DNA from: BOG-1155 sp963717985
GTDB lineage: Bacteria > Desulfobacterota > Syntrophorhabdia > Syntrophorhabdales > WCHB1-27
DNA: 64,000 bases
Direction of reading: 5' to 3'
NCBI GenBank assembly: GCA_963717985.1
Contig: CAVQYC010000001.1
Coordinates: 310,001-374,000 of the forward strand
A model generated the notes under the pieces. The model was given only the letters and a program-made list of their open reading frames with translations, did no database searches and was not told the DNA's origin. The translations under genes and the position numbers were made by a program. Of the stretch, positions 45,911 through 53,836 are shown piece by piece. Numbering within the stretch: position 1 is the stretch's first letter; each line of letters begins with the position of its first letter.

Positions 45911-46111
45911 CTAGCCTACTACTACATTGACGGCTCTTGGGCCTTTCGGCGTCTTTTCGACGTCGAATGTAACAGCCTGACCCTCGGACAGGGTTTTGAA
46001 TCCACTGCCGCTGATTGACGTATGATGCACAAAAATGTCATCGCCGTCTTCTCTGCTGATAAAGCCGAAACCTTTTGCTTCGTTGAACCACTTAACAGTT
46101 CCTTTTGTCAT
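45911..46111 (-). CDS. Cold-shock domain protein (CspA family)
   Basis: A 66-residue cold-shock domain protein, an RNA chaperone. Both nucleic-acid-binding motifs are present: RNP1-like KGFGFISRE (residues 13-21) and RNP2-like DIFVHHTSI (residues 25-33). ATG 46111 is preceded by AAGGAGGTG. The leader contains a strong terminator-like hairpin 48 bases upstream of the start (46159-46189), which may end an upstream transcript or regulate this gene. Confidence 0.95.
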   Translation of the reverse strand: MTKGTVKWFNEAKGFGFISREDGDDIFVHHTSISGSGFKTLSEGQAVTFDVEKTPKGPRAVNVVVG

Positions 46112-46158
46112 ACCCGAACACCTCCTTTTTAGCGTTAAGAAGGTTACGAGCAGCAATA

Positions 46159-46189
46159 AAAAAGCCGCAAAGCTCGAGTCTTTGCGGCC
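46159..46189 (-). terminator. Terminator-like hairpin in the leader of the cold-shock gene
   Basis: On the minus strand GCCGCAAAG, a seven-base loop and CTTTGCGGC are followed by six T bases (46164-46159). It may terminate transcription from the 46365-46637 gene, or act as an attenuator if the csp promoter lies upstream of it. Confidence 0.8.
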
Positions 46190-46364
46190 TTCATTACGGC
46201 AAAAACGTAAACTTCCGATGCATAGTATGTCAGAATACCGCGCAAAGGTCAAGAGGTATCTTCAACCCTGATATAACCGCACACAATGCTTTCTCGTTTC
46301 GGGAGTCTCTGATCACCATCTGCCGATGACAAAAACCCCGAAATCCGCATGGCCCACAGGATTT

Positions 46365-46637
46365 TTAAGAGACGGGCTGTTTTCTGACGACCCGTTTCTT
46401 TGGCTTTAACGCCTCGACCTTCGTTCCAAGGCTGCCGAGTAGCCTCGTCAACCGACCAACCGCGACTTCCTGAACGTCGTTGTCCGCGAGAGCCGTAAGC
46501 TTCGCCAGCAGTTGAGTTGCTTCGTCAAGCCTGACCTTTGACTGGGGCAGGGTTTTCCGTTCGACCAGCGTAGTGATTTCTTTGGCGAGAGATTCAATCC
46601 CCTGCCTGATCTCAATAAATTCTGCTACATTGTTCAT
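46365..46637 (-). CDS. Conserved-looking small helical protein, unknown function
   Basis: A 90-residue protein, predicted to be mostly helical, with a charged C-terminal tail (KPKKRVVRKQPVS). The ribosome site AAAGGA lies seven bases before ATG 46637. There are no Cys residues, signal peptide or membrane segments. I do not recognise the family. A helical bundle or nucleic-acid-binding role is possible because of the basic tail. Confidence 0.55.
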   Translation of the reverse strand: MNNVAEFIEIRQGIESLAKEITTLVERKTLPQSKVRLDEATQLLAKLTALADNDVQEVAVGRLTRLLGSLGTKVEALKPKKRVVRKQPVS

Positions 46638-47145
46638 GTTTTGGTCCTTTAGCTTAGTAACATGTTAAGCATCGTTAAGAATCTCATAGGGACACCGGCC
46701 TTTCTTTAGCCGATCTCCTATTAAGCCGCGGAGCGACGGGACTAGAACTGGCCAACTATACAGTATACCCTTTTAGTATACTCTTTTCCGAGCCAAATAT
46801 CATCAGGCGAGCCGCGCCCTTCGGAGACGCCGTTTGCTTAATGGCGGCCAACGTGGTAGACTAAATCTTCCATACATCGACAATCGGCGATGACTCACAA
46901 CCGGCCGGGAACAGTTCCCGCCTCAATACGCCTCGGTGTTCTGATTGTGCCGTTCTTCGGCAAACCGGGCTACATCTTTGAAAAGAGGTTCGGAGGAGAC
47001 CGATGCAACACTATCCTCCGGTATCCAACTGCTGTTGCCCTTCCTCGCATAGGGCGTTTTTGTGCCCCCTGATGCATACGTGTGTGAAAGCAGCCGCAAT
47101 TCTTGGAAACGGGATCATACGTGCGGTCCAACAAAAGGAGGGTTC
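46638..47145. other. Non-coding stretch
   Basis: About 500 bases with no gene I can support. It contains a TA-rich patch (around 46758-46785, with repeated AGTATA) that may belong to promoters of the flanking divergent genes, but no clear -35/-10 pair. Confidence 0.5.
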
Positions 47146-47430
47146 ATGATCGAGCGCAGACCGACAGAAGACAAAATGGTAGCTATGCAATTGACTACCG
47201 ATGAGGGGGCGTTCATCTGCAATATCGATGAATCGGATATTACAAAGATGGCTGCCAGGGAATCGGGCACGTTTATTGTCATCCATTATGCCATTCGGCT
47301 CGACGCAATGTTTGAGGGGCAGTACGAGATCCACAGGACGAAGATGATAGAAACAAGCGCAATCGATTTCTTCCAATCCTTCACAAAGAAATCACGGTGT
47401 ATGCTACGGAAAGTATCGGCTAAGCGATAG
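47146..47430 (+). CDS. Small protein, unknown function
   Basis: A 94-residue protein with a very strong ribosome site (AAAAGGAGGG) before ATG 47146. It contains two Cys residues, no signal peptide and a basic C-terminus (KKSRCMLRKVSAKR). The pattern of short strands (MVAMQLTTDEGAFICNIDES, GTFIVIHYAIRLDAMFEGQY) suggests a small beta-rich fold. I do not recognise the family. It is convergent with ftsH. Confidence 0.6.
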   Translation: MIERRPTEDKMVAMQLTTDEGAFICNIDESDITKMAARESGTFIVIHYAIRLDAMFEGQYEIHRTKMIETSAIDFFQSFTKKSRCMLRKVSAKR

Positions 47431-47475
47431 TCGGAAAGGAAACAAAGGGCAGACGAATTCTTTTTGCAGATGGCT

Positions 47476-49383
47476 TTAAAGGGTTCCTGTTCCGGGCTTT
47501 GACCCGGCCAGCATCTCCCTCAATTCCTGCCCTTGCACAATTTCCTTCTCGGAGAGTAGGTGTGCGAGCTCATCGAGCACTTCCCGCCGTTCGGCAAGGA
47601 TCTTCCGTACCCTTTGGTGGGCCAGTTCCATCACGGAGGAGATTTCCTCATCGATCTGGGTCGCCTTTGTTTCGCTGTAGGTTTTGTTCGGTGAATAGCC
47701 TTCGGGCGGGAACATGGGCTGACGGGGCGACTCGTAGGTGACGAGCCCCAGGCGATCGCTCATTCCGTATTCCGCCACCATGGATCGGGCAATGTCCGTG
47801 GCTCGCTGCAGGTCGTTTTGGGCCCCTGTGGAGACATCTCCGAACACCAGTTCCTCCGCGACCCTGCCGCCCAAGAGTACGGCGAGACGATCGAGCAGCT
47901 CCGGACGCGTAAGCAGGTACCGGTCCTCGGTCGGCTGCTGCTGGGTATATCCGAGGGCCGCAATCCCGCGGGGAATTATGGAGATTTTATGGACCTGGTC
48001 TGCGTGTTCCACGGATTCGGCCACAATCGCATGTCCGGATTCATGGAACGCGACAATCCCTTTCTCCTGGGTATTCATGACCCTGTTCTTTTTCTCCAGT
48101 CCGCCGACCACCCGGTCTATCGCCTCATCGAATTCCGGCGATCCGACGGTCTCCTTATTCTTTCGGGCAGCGAGCAGTGCGGCTTCGTTCACGAGGTTAG
48201 CCAGGTCGGACCCCACAAAACCGGGAGTGAGGCTCGCGATTTTGCGGAGATCGACGTCGGCGCCCAGAAGGACGCTCTTGGAATGGATTTTCAGGATCGC
48301 TTCCCGGCCGTTTATGTCGGGGCGGTCGACCAGCACCTGCCGGTCAAACCTTCCGGGGCGCAAAAGTGCGGGGTCCAGGATTTCAGGTCGGTTGGTGGCA
48401 GCCATGATGATCACGCCTTTGTTCGATTCGAAGCCGTCCATCTCCACCAAAAGCTGATTGAGCGTCTGCTCGCGCTCGTCGTTGCCTCCGAAGACGTTCA
48501 TCCCCCGGGCCTTCCCTAACGCGTCCAGCTCGTCAATGAAGATGATGCAGGGGGCTTGGCCGGTCGCCTGGGAAAAAAGATCTCGAACGCGGGATGCGCC
48601 CACACCCACGAACATCTCCACGAACTCGGACCCGCTGATGCTGAAAAAAGGCACTTTTGCCTCCCCTGCCACGGCTTTTGCAAGGAGGGTCTTACCGGTC
48701 CCCGGCGGTCCCACCAGAAGCACCCCTTTGGGGATCCTCCCGCCAAGCTTCTGGAATTTGTCCGGGGTCCTCAGGAACTCCACGACTTCCTGAAGCTCTT
48801 CTTTGGCCTCGTCAATCCCCGCAACGTCGGCAAAGGTCACCTTCGTTTCACTCTCCGCGAAGAGCTTGGCCTTGCTCTTGCCGAAAGACATGACCCCTTG
48901 TCCGGGCCCCATTCTTTTGATGGCGAATCGCCAGATAAGAAACATAACGGCGATGGGAAGGACCCAGGAAAGGATGCTTCCCAGTACCTTGCTATCGTAA
49001 CGTCCGGAATAATCGATCTTGCGGTCGTCAAGCTCCTTGACGAGGCCGGGGTCGTCGACCCGGACCGTGGCGAACTGCTGGTCCGGTTTGTTTTCCTTTC
49101 CTTTCAGTGTCCCGGAGATGCTTTCCGGGCCTAGGGTCAGTTTACTCACGGAGCCCTCCGCCACTTTCTGTTTAAACTGGCTGTAAGGGATGGTTTCCAC
49201 GTTGGGGGAAAAGAAGTATTGTTGTACATACATGAAAAGAAGGATAGCTATCAGGAGATACCAGATGCTGAAATGGGTCTTCGGGGGCAGACCGTCCTTC
49301 CTTTTCCGCGGACCCGGCTGCCCGAGCAACGAGCGAAGCCTGTCCATCAAATGCTCCCGGGGCCCTTTGTCGGTGGATGGCAC
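47476..49383 (-). CDS. ftsH: ATP-dependent zinc metalloprotease FtsH
   Basis: A 635-residue membrane protease that degrades unfolded membrane proteins and some regulators. Two transmembrane helices (about 38-56 and 133-150) flank a periplasmic domain. The AAA module has Walker A GPPGTGKT, Walker B IIFIDELDAL, and the second region of homology ATNRPEILDPALLRPGRFDR. The zinc site HESGH and the later Asp ligand region (LLGGRVAEELVFGDVSTGA) are intact. The N-terminal extension of about 35 residues before the first helix is somewhat long. It appears monocistronic. Confidence 0.96.
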   Translation of the reverse strand: MPSTDKGPREHLMDRLRSLLGQPGPRKRKDGLPPKTHFSIWYLLIAILLFMYVQQYFFSPNVETIPYSQFKQKVAEGSVSKLTLGPESISGTLKGKENKPDQQFATVRVDDPGLVKELDDRKIDYSGRYDSKVLGSILSWVLPIAVMFLIWRFAIKRMGPGQGVMSFGKSKAKLFAESETKVTFADVAGIDEAKEELQEVVEFLRTPDKFQKLGGRIPKGVLLVGPPGTGKTLLAKAVAGEAKVPFFSISGSEFVEMFVGVGASRVRDLFSQATGQAPCIIFIDELDALGKARGMNVFGGNDEREQTLNQLLVEMDGFESNKGVIIMAATNRPEILDPALLRPGRFDRQVLVDRPDINGREAILKIHSKSVLLGADVDLRKIASLTPGFVGSDLANLVNEAALLAARKNKETVGSPEFDEAIDRVVGGLEKKNRVMNTQEKGIVAFHESGHAIVAESVEHADQVHKISIIPRGIAALGYTQQQPTEDRYLLTRPELLDRLAVLLGGRVAEELVFGDVSTGAQNDLQRATDIARSMVAEYGMSDRLGLVTYESPRQPMFPPEGYSPNKTYSETKATQIDEEISSVMELAHQRVRKILAERREVLDELAHLLSEKEIVQGQELREMLAGSKPGTGTL

Positions 49384-49834
49384 GGTATCCTCCTTCGCAG
49401 CTTACATAGTCCTTGCAGGGCGGGTGTTTCCCGCACCTGAAATACAAAAGTTTTTCATACCCTCCATTATACTACCATATATGGCGGTCGACTTCCTGTC
49501 TTCACGCCGGGGCGCCTGATTATGCAACATGGGTTACACGGACATCGCCTGGTCACACCTCTACGATCCGGAGTCGGGCGAATATAACATCCCCAATTGT
49601 CCGGAGAAAAGCCCCTTCGTCCTTGGCATTGCTTCAAATAAGTGCCAATGTCATTGCCGACTTCTCCCTCCGATATCCCGTAACCTTGCCTTCTCGTGAT
49701 TCTTCGTCGCTGATTTGGAAGGCCGACTATTGACAATATTTTCCCAAAGCGGTAGGTATTTCCCATTGTCACGAAACAGGCATCATCTCAAAAAAAGACT
49801 GCCCAGAGAGATCTGTGGCAGGACCGAGGAACAG
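49384..49834. other. Intergenic region upstream of the DVU_155x/bam region
   Basis: About 450 bases with no supported gene except the candidate promoter at 49730-49758. Confidence 0.5.
49730..49758 (+). promoter_or_regulatory. Candidate promoter for the small-redox-protein operon
   Basis: TTGACA (49730-49735), 17 bases and TAGGTA (49753-49758), about 77 bases upstream of ATG 49835. Confidence 0.4.
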
Positions 49835-50110
49835 ATGAATGCATACGAGCAGATACGCTTGCATATCCCGGAGGAAGTCGAGCGTCTTATGGAAGATCGG
49901 CGGATACTGAGGGAGGACCTGCAAAAGGCAATCCATCATGCCGAGACCACCGGGGAGAAGTTCATCAACCCTTCCAGCGGCCGGTCTCTCACCTCTCTGA
50001 GGCCGGATAGGGTCACCTACTGGGTGGAATACAGTCAGAGCGGCGCAGAGTATCAGGTCCACAGCGCCTATTCCCACAGGATGGAGATGAAGAGAGGGGG
50101 TAGGCCATGA
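49835..50110 (+). CDS. Small protein of the DVU_155x-type cluster, unknown function
   Basis: A 91-residue soluble protein (MNAYEQIRLHIPEEVERLME) ending in QVHSAYSHRMEMKRGGRP. No Cys is present. ATG 49835 follows GAGGAAC; the longer reading frame upstream has no ribosome site. It overlaps the next gene by four bases. The neighbouring genes are recognisable DVU_155x-type families, so this is probably an accessory of the same set. I do not recognise a domain. The motif TTGEKFINPSSGRSLTSLRPDRVTYWVEY suggests a small strand-rich module. Confidence 0.65.
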   Translation: MNAYEQIRLHIPEEVERLMEDRRILREDLQKAIHHAETTGEKFINPSSGRSLTSLRPDRVTYWVEYSQSGAEYQVHSAYSHRMEMKRGGRP

Positions 50111-50319
50111 CGGATGGCGCGAAGTCCGGCAGCGATAGTGGATGGATCTGCAATCGGTGCAAGGTGCCGTTGGAAGTTCAAAAGGTCAGGCTCCAGTATT
50201 TGAGGACTATCTTCGCCCTCGATCTTCCTGTGTGCCCCCGGTGCGGTATGATACTGATAGCGGAAGATCTGGCGATAGGAAAGATGGCCGAGGCAGAGCA
50301 GGCCCTTGAAGACAAGTAG
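50107..50319 (+). CDS. DVU_1557-type small redox / zinc-ribbon protein
   Basis: A 70-residue protein with two CxxC pairs, CNRC at about residues 15-18 and CPRC at about 43-46, forming a zinc ribbon or rubredoxin-like site. Its sequence (WICNRCKVPLEVQKVRLQYL and DLPVCPRCGMILIAEDLAIG) and position resemble the family named after Desulfovibrio DVU_1557. It overlaps the preceding gene by four bases. In the related clusters known to me it sits beside a methyltransferase, C-GCAxxG-C-C protein and radical SAM protein, and those sequences are present here partly as remnants. Assignment from memory of family appearance, not from a search. Confidence 0.65.
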   Translation: MTDGAKSGSDSGWICNRCKVPLEVQKVRLQYLRTIFALDLPVCPRCGMILIAEDLAIGKMAEAEQALEDK

Positions 50320-50341
50320 CCTCCGAAGGTGAGCCGGCGGC

Positions 50342-50559
50342 ATGACGATCGATCGTTCTTTCAACCGGCCGGAGATCCGTCGCATCGCGGGGCCGTGCAT
50401 AAGGCCGGGAGGACCTGTCCTCACTGAGAAGGCGCTCCCCGACCGCAGCATATGCGGCCGGATTGTGGCCGATTTCTATGGGAAGTGCATGGATATCCTC
50501 GTGAGCCACGGGTTCGATCCTGCTATCGGCACGATATGGATGAGAGAAAGATCGTCACC
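50342..50559 (+). pseudogene. Composite deletion scar: methyltransferase start, C-GCAxxG-C-C tail, radical SAM start, ligase end
   Basis: Bases 50342-50435 encode an N-terminus typical of the DVU_1556-type methyltransferase (IAGPCIRPGGPVLTEKAL). They run straight into 50436-50531, a near copy (six mismatches in 96 by my count) of 56592-56687, the end of the C-GCAxxG-C-C gene. Bases 50536-50543 match the first eight bases of the radical SAM gene (ATGGATGA at 56691), and AGAGAAAGATCGTCACC at 50543-50559 equals 59430-59446 at the end of the ligase gene. The order is the same as in the intact cluster, so four genes have collapsed by successive internal deletions. Confidence 0.8.
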
Positions 50560-50728
50560 GCGAGTAACCCGCCCATCTTCCGCGGTCATCGTCCGTTTTT
50601 TACGTAGACCCATTATCTTTTTGTCTGAACCCAGTCTCCGCCCAAACCCCGCCTTCGCCCATAACTGCAACAGAGTACTGTGTAGTAGCTTATGGTAGGA
50701 ATTAGTAATCTTTAGTAAATATTTTGTC

Positions 50729-50757
50729 TTGACAGACAGGTATGCCTTTGATATATA
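50729..50757 (+). promoter_or_regulatory. Candidate sigma-70 promoter of bamB copy 1
   Basis: TTGACA (50729-50734), 17 bases and TATATA (50752-50757), an excellent match, about 87 bases upstream of ATG 50844. Confidence 0.65.
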
Positions 50758-50843
50758 CTTCAGAGACGTGTTTGAGAGATAATTCACAAACTATTAAAGC
50801 AGTTGAACACAACGGCTGCGACGATAGCCCTGAGGAGTTAGAC

Positions 50844-52814
50844 ATGAGATACGCGGAGACTGGTTATAATCTGGAAATTGATTTAGCGAGAGGAAACATT
50901 GAGAGGGTAGAAACTGACCCGAAATTAATGGAACTTCATCTTGGGGGGCTTGGTACCAGCGTCAAGATACACTGGGATAGGGTTCCAGCCGAGACTAAGC
51001 CATTCGATCCTGAGAATCTCCTGATATTCAGCACCGGTCTTTTCAACGGCACACCTGTTTTCAGCGCTAATCGTACCGTTGTCACCTTCATTTCTCCCCA
51101 GTCGGGGTTACTGGCATATCCAATGATGGGGGGATTTTGGTCGGCAGAATTGAAGTATGCCGGTTATGACAAAGTGATTTTTCGCAACAAGTCCCCCAAG
51201 TGGGTCTATCTATGGATACACAATGACAAGGTAGAGCTACGTGATGCTTCTCATTTGCAGGGTAAAGGCGCTCTTGAAACGCAAGACCTTATTCGAAAGG
51301 AGTTGAATGAGCCGAGAGCTCAGGTGGCCGCTATCGGCCTGGCCGGTGAGAATAAGGTCTTCACGGCTTCCATCGAGCAGTCCAGGTCGAGTGCCAGCAG
51401 ACTCGGAGGCGGCGCTGTTATGGGAGACAAAAAGATAAAGGCGATAGCCGTTCGTGGAACAAAGGACGTCAACCTTGCCCGAGGGGCTGAGTTTATGGAG
51501 CATATGAAGGGCGTGACGGAATATATAAAATTCCGAAACGCAAACCCCATTCCGGATGTAATGACCATTTTGTCCGGGATTGGCTCGCCGCAGGAGATGG
51601 TGCACACAGATGAGAAGTGGCATACCGAGAATTTCATGTGGGGAAATGCCCGCACCCGGAGAAGAGACTTCTGGAGCAAGGAAAACGAAGCGAATTGGAC
51701 GACGGCTCAATTTGCTACGGTACAGCGGTTAATAAGTTGCTTTAACTGTCCGCAGCATTGCGGGGCATTAGTGTCCTACCAGGAAGGTCCAAAATACATG
51801 ATGAAATGCTTCGGGAAACTTACCTATTCGATGGCGGCCTATGTAGACGACCTGGGTTTTAACTTTAGAATCCTTCAACGTGCGACGGAGTATGGGGTGG
51901 ACTCATTCTCAACCCCGCAAATTTTGGCCTTCGCTGTCGAGCTCTATGAAGCCGGCATCCTGACAGACAAAGACTTCGAGGGATGTCCGTCCGATAGAGA
52001 GGGGAGGTTCTTCTGGCTCCTTGACAGGGTTGTGCGGCGGGAGGGAATCGGAGATATCCTGGCTGACGGCGTTTATTATGCGGCCCGAAAGATCGGCAAG
52101 GGCGCAGAGGAGTTTGATCACAATACTATCAAGAAACATGAGCAGCTCCCTCTCAAGCTGGGAACGCTGGACCCCCTCTATTTCCTTATGTATTCTACCA
52201 ACGAGAAGATAAGCATTACCCAGATTGAAGGGCAATGGCCCCAGTCTGCTTTCCCTACGATGGAGCAGAGAGAAGCCTTTGTAAAGGATTGGCCCCAGCT
52301 TCCCGATGAACATTTTAAGCAATACTTGCTGGACTGGGAATTACGGGGAGATCACGCAATACCATACTTCCCGACTCCTGACATGGCCGCTGAGATTGTG
52401 GATTGGATGGAGATGCTGCACAACATCGATGACGCCTGCTGTATTTGCGCCGGCATGTCATCATTTTGCCTGAAACCTCCCTATCATATACACAACTACC
52501 CGAAATTGATCTCGGCAGCGACCGGGATGGACATAGATGAAGCCGGACTGAAGAAAATAGCCAATAGAAGCCGGAATTTACACAGGGCGTTAAATAATAG
52601 AAGAGGCATGACGAGAGTCGATGAGAAGCCGCCTCAAGACCATTGGAAAAGGAGATTTCCCGAGCTCGAAGAACAACTCTTGTCTACATATTACAAATTC
52701 AAGGGCTGGAATAATGACGGTATTCCTACGAGGCAAAAACTGGAGGAATTAGATCTGGGTTACGTCGCCGAAGACTTAGAAAAGAGAGGGATATTAAAAG
52801 ATGGCCAAAATTAA
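50844..52814 (+). CDS. bamB: BamB-like tungsten aldehyde:ferredoxin oxidoreductase family subunit, copy 1
   Basis: A 656-residue protein of the AOR family, like the active-site subunit of class II benzoyl-CoA reductase, which reduces benzoyl-CoA to a cyclic dienoyl-CoA without stoichiometric ATP use. Two tungstopterins and one 4Fe-4S cluster are expected. Iron-sulfur ligands: CFNCPQHC (about residues 296-303) and a late Cys in DDACCICAGMSSF. Pterin-binding blocks include NRTVVTFISPQSGLLAYPMM and LIRKELNEPRAQVAAIGLAG. ATG 50844 has GAGGAG at good spacing and aligns with copy 2; a longer frame from 50742 is unlikely. It overlaps bamC by 14 bases. Exact substrate is not proven; AOR paralogues acting on other acids or aldehydes are possible. 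Confidence 0.85.
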   Translation: MRYAETGYNLEIDLARGNIERVETDPKLMELHLGGLGTSVKIHWDRVPAETKPFDPENLLIFSTGLFNGTPVFSANRTVVTFISPQSGLLAYPMMGGFWSAELKYAGYDKVIFRNKSPKWVYLWIHNDKVELRDASHLQGKGALETQDLIRKELNEPRAQVAAIGLAGENKVFTASIEQSRSSASRLGGGAVMGDKKIKAIAVRGTKDVNLARGAEFMEHMKGVTEYIKFRNANPIPDVMTILSGIGSPQEMVHTDEKWHTENFMWGNARTRRRDFWSKENEANWTTAQFATVQRLISCFNCPQHCGALVSYQEGPKYMMKCFGKLTYSMAAYVDDLGFNFRILQRATEYGVDSFSTPQILAFAVELYEAGILTDKDFEGCPSDREGRFFWLLDRVVRREGIGDILADGVYYAARKIGKGAEEFDHNTIKKHEQLPLKLGTLDPLYFLMYSTNEKISITQIEGQWPQSAFPTMEQREAFVKDWPQLPDEHFKQYLLDWELRGDHAIPYFPTPDMAAEIVDWMEMLHNIDDACCICAGMSSFCLKPPYHIHNYPKLISAATGMDIDEAGLKKIANRSRNLHRALNNRRGMTRVDEKPPQDHWKRRFPELEEQLLSTYYKFKGWNNDGIPTRQKLEELDLGYVAEDLEKRGILKDGQN

Positions 52815-53340
52815 GAAGAAAATCAAGACAATCAAGATTGATGCCGATAAGTGCAACGGCTGTCGGGGATGTGAGGTAATCTGCTCCGCCTTTCACGCTG
52901 CACCGAAATACAGCAGCAACAACCCGGCAAGGTCTCGTATTCAGGTGATTACTGACCGGATGGAAAACAAATGGCTCCCGGTGTTCGCGGGTGAGTATAC
53001 TCCGGCCGAATGCATGGGCAGGGACAAGTATGTGATTGACGGAAAGGAATACGAAGAGTGCGACTTCTGCAGGGCTGCTTGCCCATCCAGGGACCTATTC
53101 AAAGAACCCGATTCCGGTCTCCCTCTCAAATGCGATATGTGTGAGGACGACCCGCCGCAAGAGAAGCCGATGTGTGTTCAGGTGTGCCTCAATAATGTCT
53201 TGACTTACGAAGAAAGAGAAGAGGAAGTAGAAGAAGGGTCGGAGATGGAGGCAGTGGAGGTAGGAGTAGGATCGTTGATAGACAAATATGGGTTAGAGAA
53301 GATAGCCGATACCGTTGCCCGATTGGCACGGAAGGGCTAA
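52801..53340 (+). CDS. bamC: BamC-like ferredoxin-type electron transfer subunit, copy 1
   Basis: A 179-residue protein with several 4Fe-4S motifs: CNGCRGCEVIC (about residues 18-28), ECDFCRAACP and LKCDMCEDDP with later MCVQVC. This fits about three clusters, as in BamC, which passes electrons to BamB. The C-terminal tail is acidic (EEREEEVEEGSEMEAVEVG). The start overlaps the end of bamB, so the two are coupled. It is closely similar to copy 2 at 63147-63686. Confidence 0.85.
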   Translation: MAKIKKKIKTIKIDADKCNGCRGCEVICSAFHAAPKYSSNNPARSRIQVITDRMENKWLPVFAGEYTPAECMGRDKYVIDGKEYEECDFCRAACPSRDLFKEPDSGLPLKCDMCEDDPPQEKPMCVQVCLNNVLTYEEREEEVEEGSEMEAVEVGVGSLIDKYGLEKIADTVARLARKG

Positions 53341-53373
53341 AGCCCCGTAAGACGGAGGAGAGCGCAAAGAATC

Positions 53374-53409
53374 GTGGAGGCTGTAGCCCCCATCGTTGTG
53401 GGAACATGA
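53374..53409 (+). pseudogene. Remnant of the start of a bamD-like gene
   Basis: GTG GAG GCT GTA GCC CCC encodes VEAVAP, almost identical to VETVAP at the start of the bamD-like gene after copy 2 (63720), and it sits at the same place after bamC. The frame stops after 11 codons. The rest of the gene is missing. Confidence 0.75.
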
Positions 53410-53489
53410 TGCCTCTGGGGGAGACCGGTGAGCAGCGCTATCGGGACGGTATCAAAACGAACAAGTGCGAACTCTGTTGTTTTGAGTAA
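53406..53489 (+). other. Short Cys-containing reading frame, probably a gene relic
   Basis: Encodes 27 residues (MMPLGETGEQRYRDGIKTNK then CELCCFE) ending one base before the mobB remnant. The CELCCFE tail looks like the end of a metal protein. I cannot identify the parent gene. Confidence 0.3.
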
Positions 53490-53490
53490 T

Positions 53491-53701
53491 ATGAAAGTCA
53501 TTGTCGTATCAAGTGCACGTTCCACGGTTGGGAAGACGCATTTTTCTCATCCCAAACCCTCGACTGAAATTGCCATCAGGAAGGCAGACATTATCCGCGG
53601 TGAACCCGTTCCGGCTTCAAAACGCCCTGTTCTCGCCAAAAGGATGAATGTGATGAAACGATCATTCGGACGATCGTAGAGCTGTCAGGGGAGTTGTCGA
53701 C
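53491..53701 (+). pseudogene. mobB-like gene with an internal deletion and frameshift
   Basis: Begins MKVIVVSSARSTVGKTHF, matching the intact mobB-like gene at 55429. The middle of the gene (about 80 codons) is deleted, so the P-loop runs straight into HPKPSTEIAIRKADIIRGEP. A base missing near 53645 then shifts the frame (intact MECDET, here MNVMKR), and the frame stops at 53679. The homology continues to about 53701. Confidence 0.85.
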
Positions 53702-53720
53702 TTCATAGTTGGACGGTGGG

Positions 53721-53836
53721 GGGCGCTGGATGGACAACGTATTCATCGAAAGGCTCCGAAAGGCGTGAAGTATGAAGACGTTCGTCTGAAACCATACGAC
53801 TCAATTGCGACGGCAAAGAAGGAGATGACGAAGTGA
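53721..53836 (+). pseudogene. IS3-family transposase 3' remnant
   Basis: Encodes GRWMDNVFIERLRKA and, after a frameshift, KYEDVRLKPYDSIATAKKEM, the C-terminal part of an IS3 OrfB-type transposase (usual form GRxxDNxFIERLWRSxKYEDV). The start of the transposase and both element ends are not seen. It marks an old insertion between mobB and moeA remnants. Confidence 0.75.

Noticed and set aside
50342..50698. A 118-codon open reading frame as one gene
   Set aside because: Its parts match four different genes in order, so it is a deletion scar, and its last part has no similarity to anything nearby.
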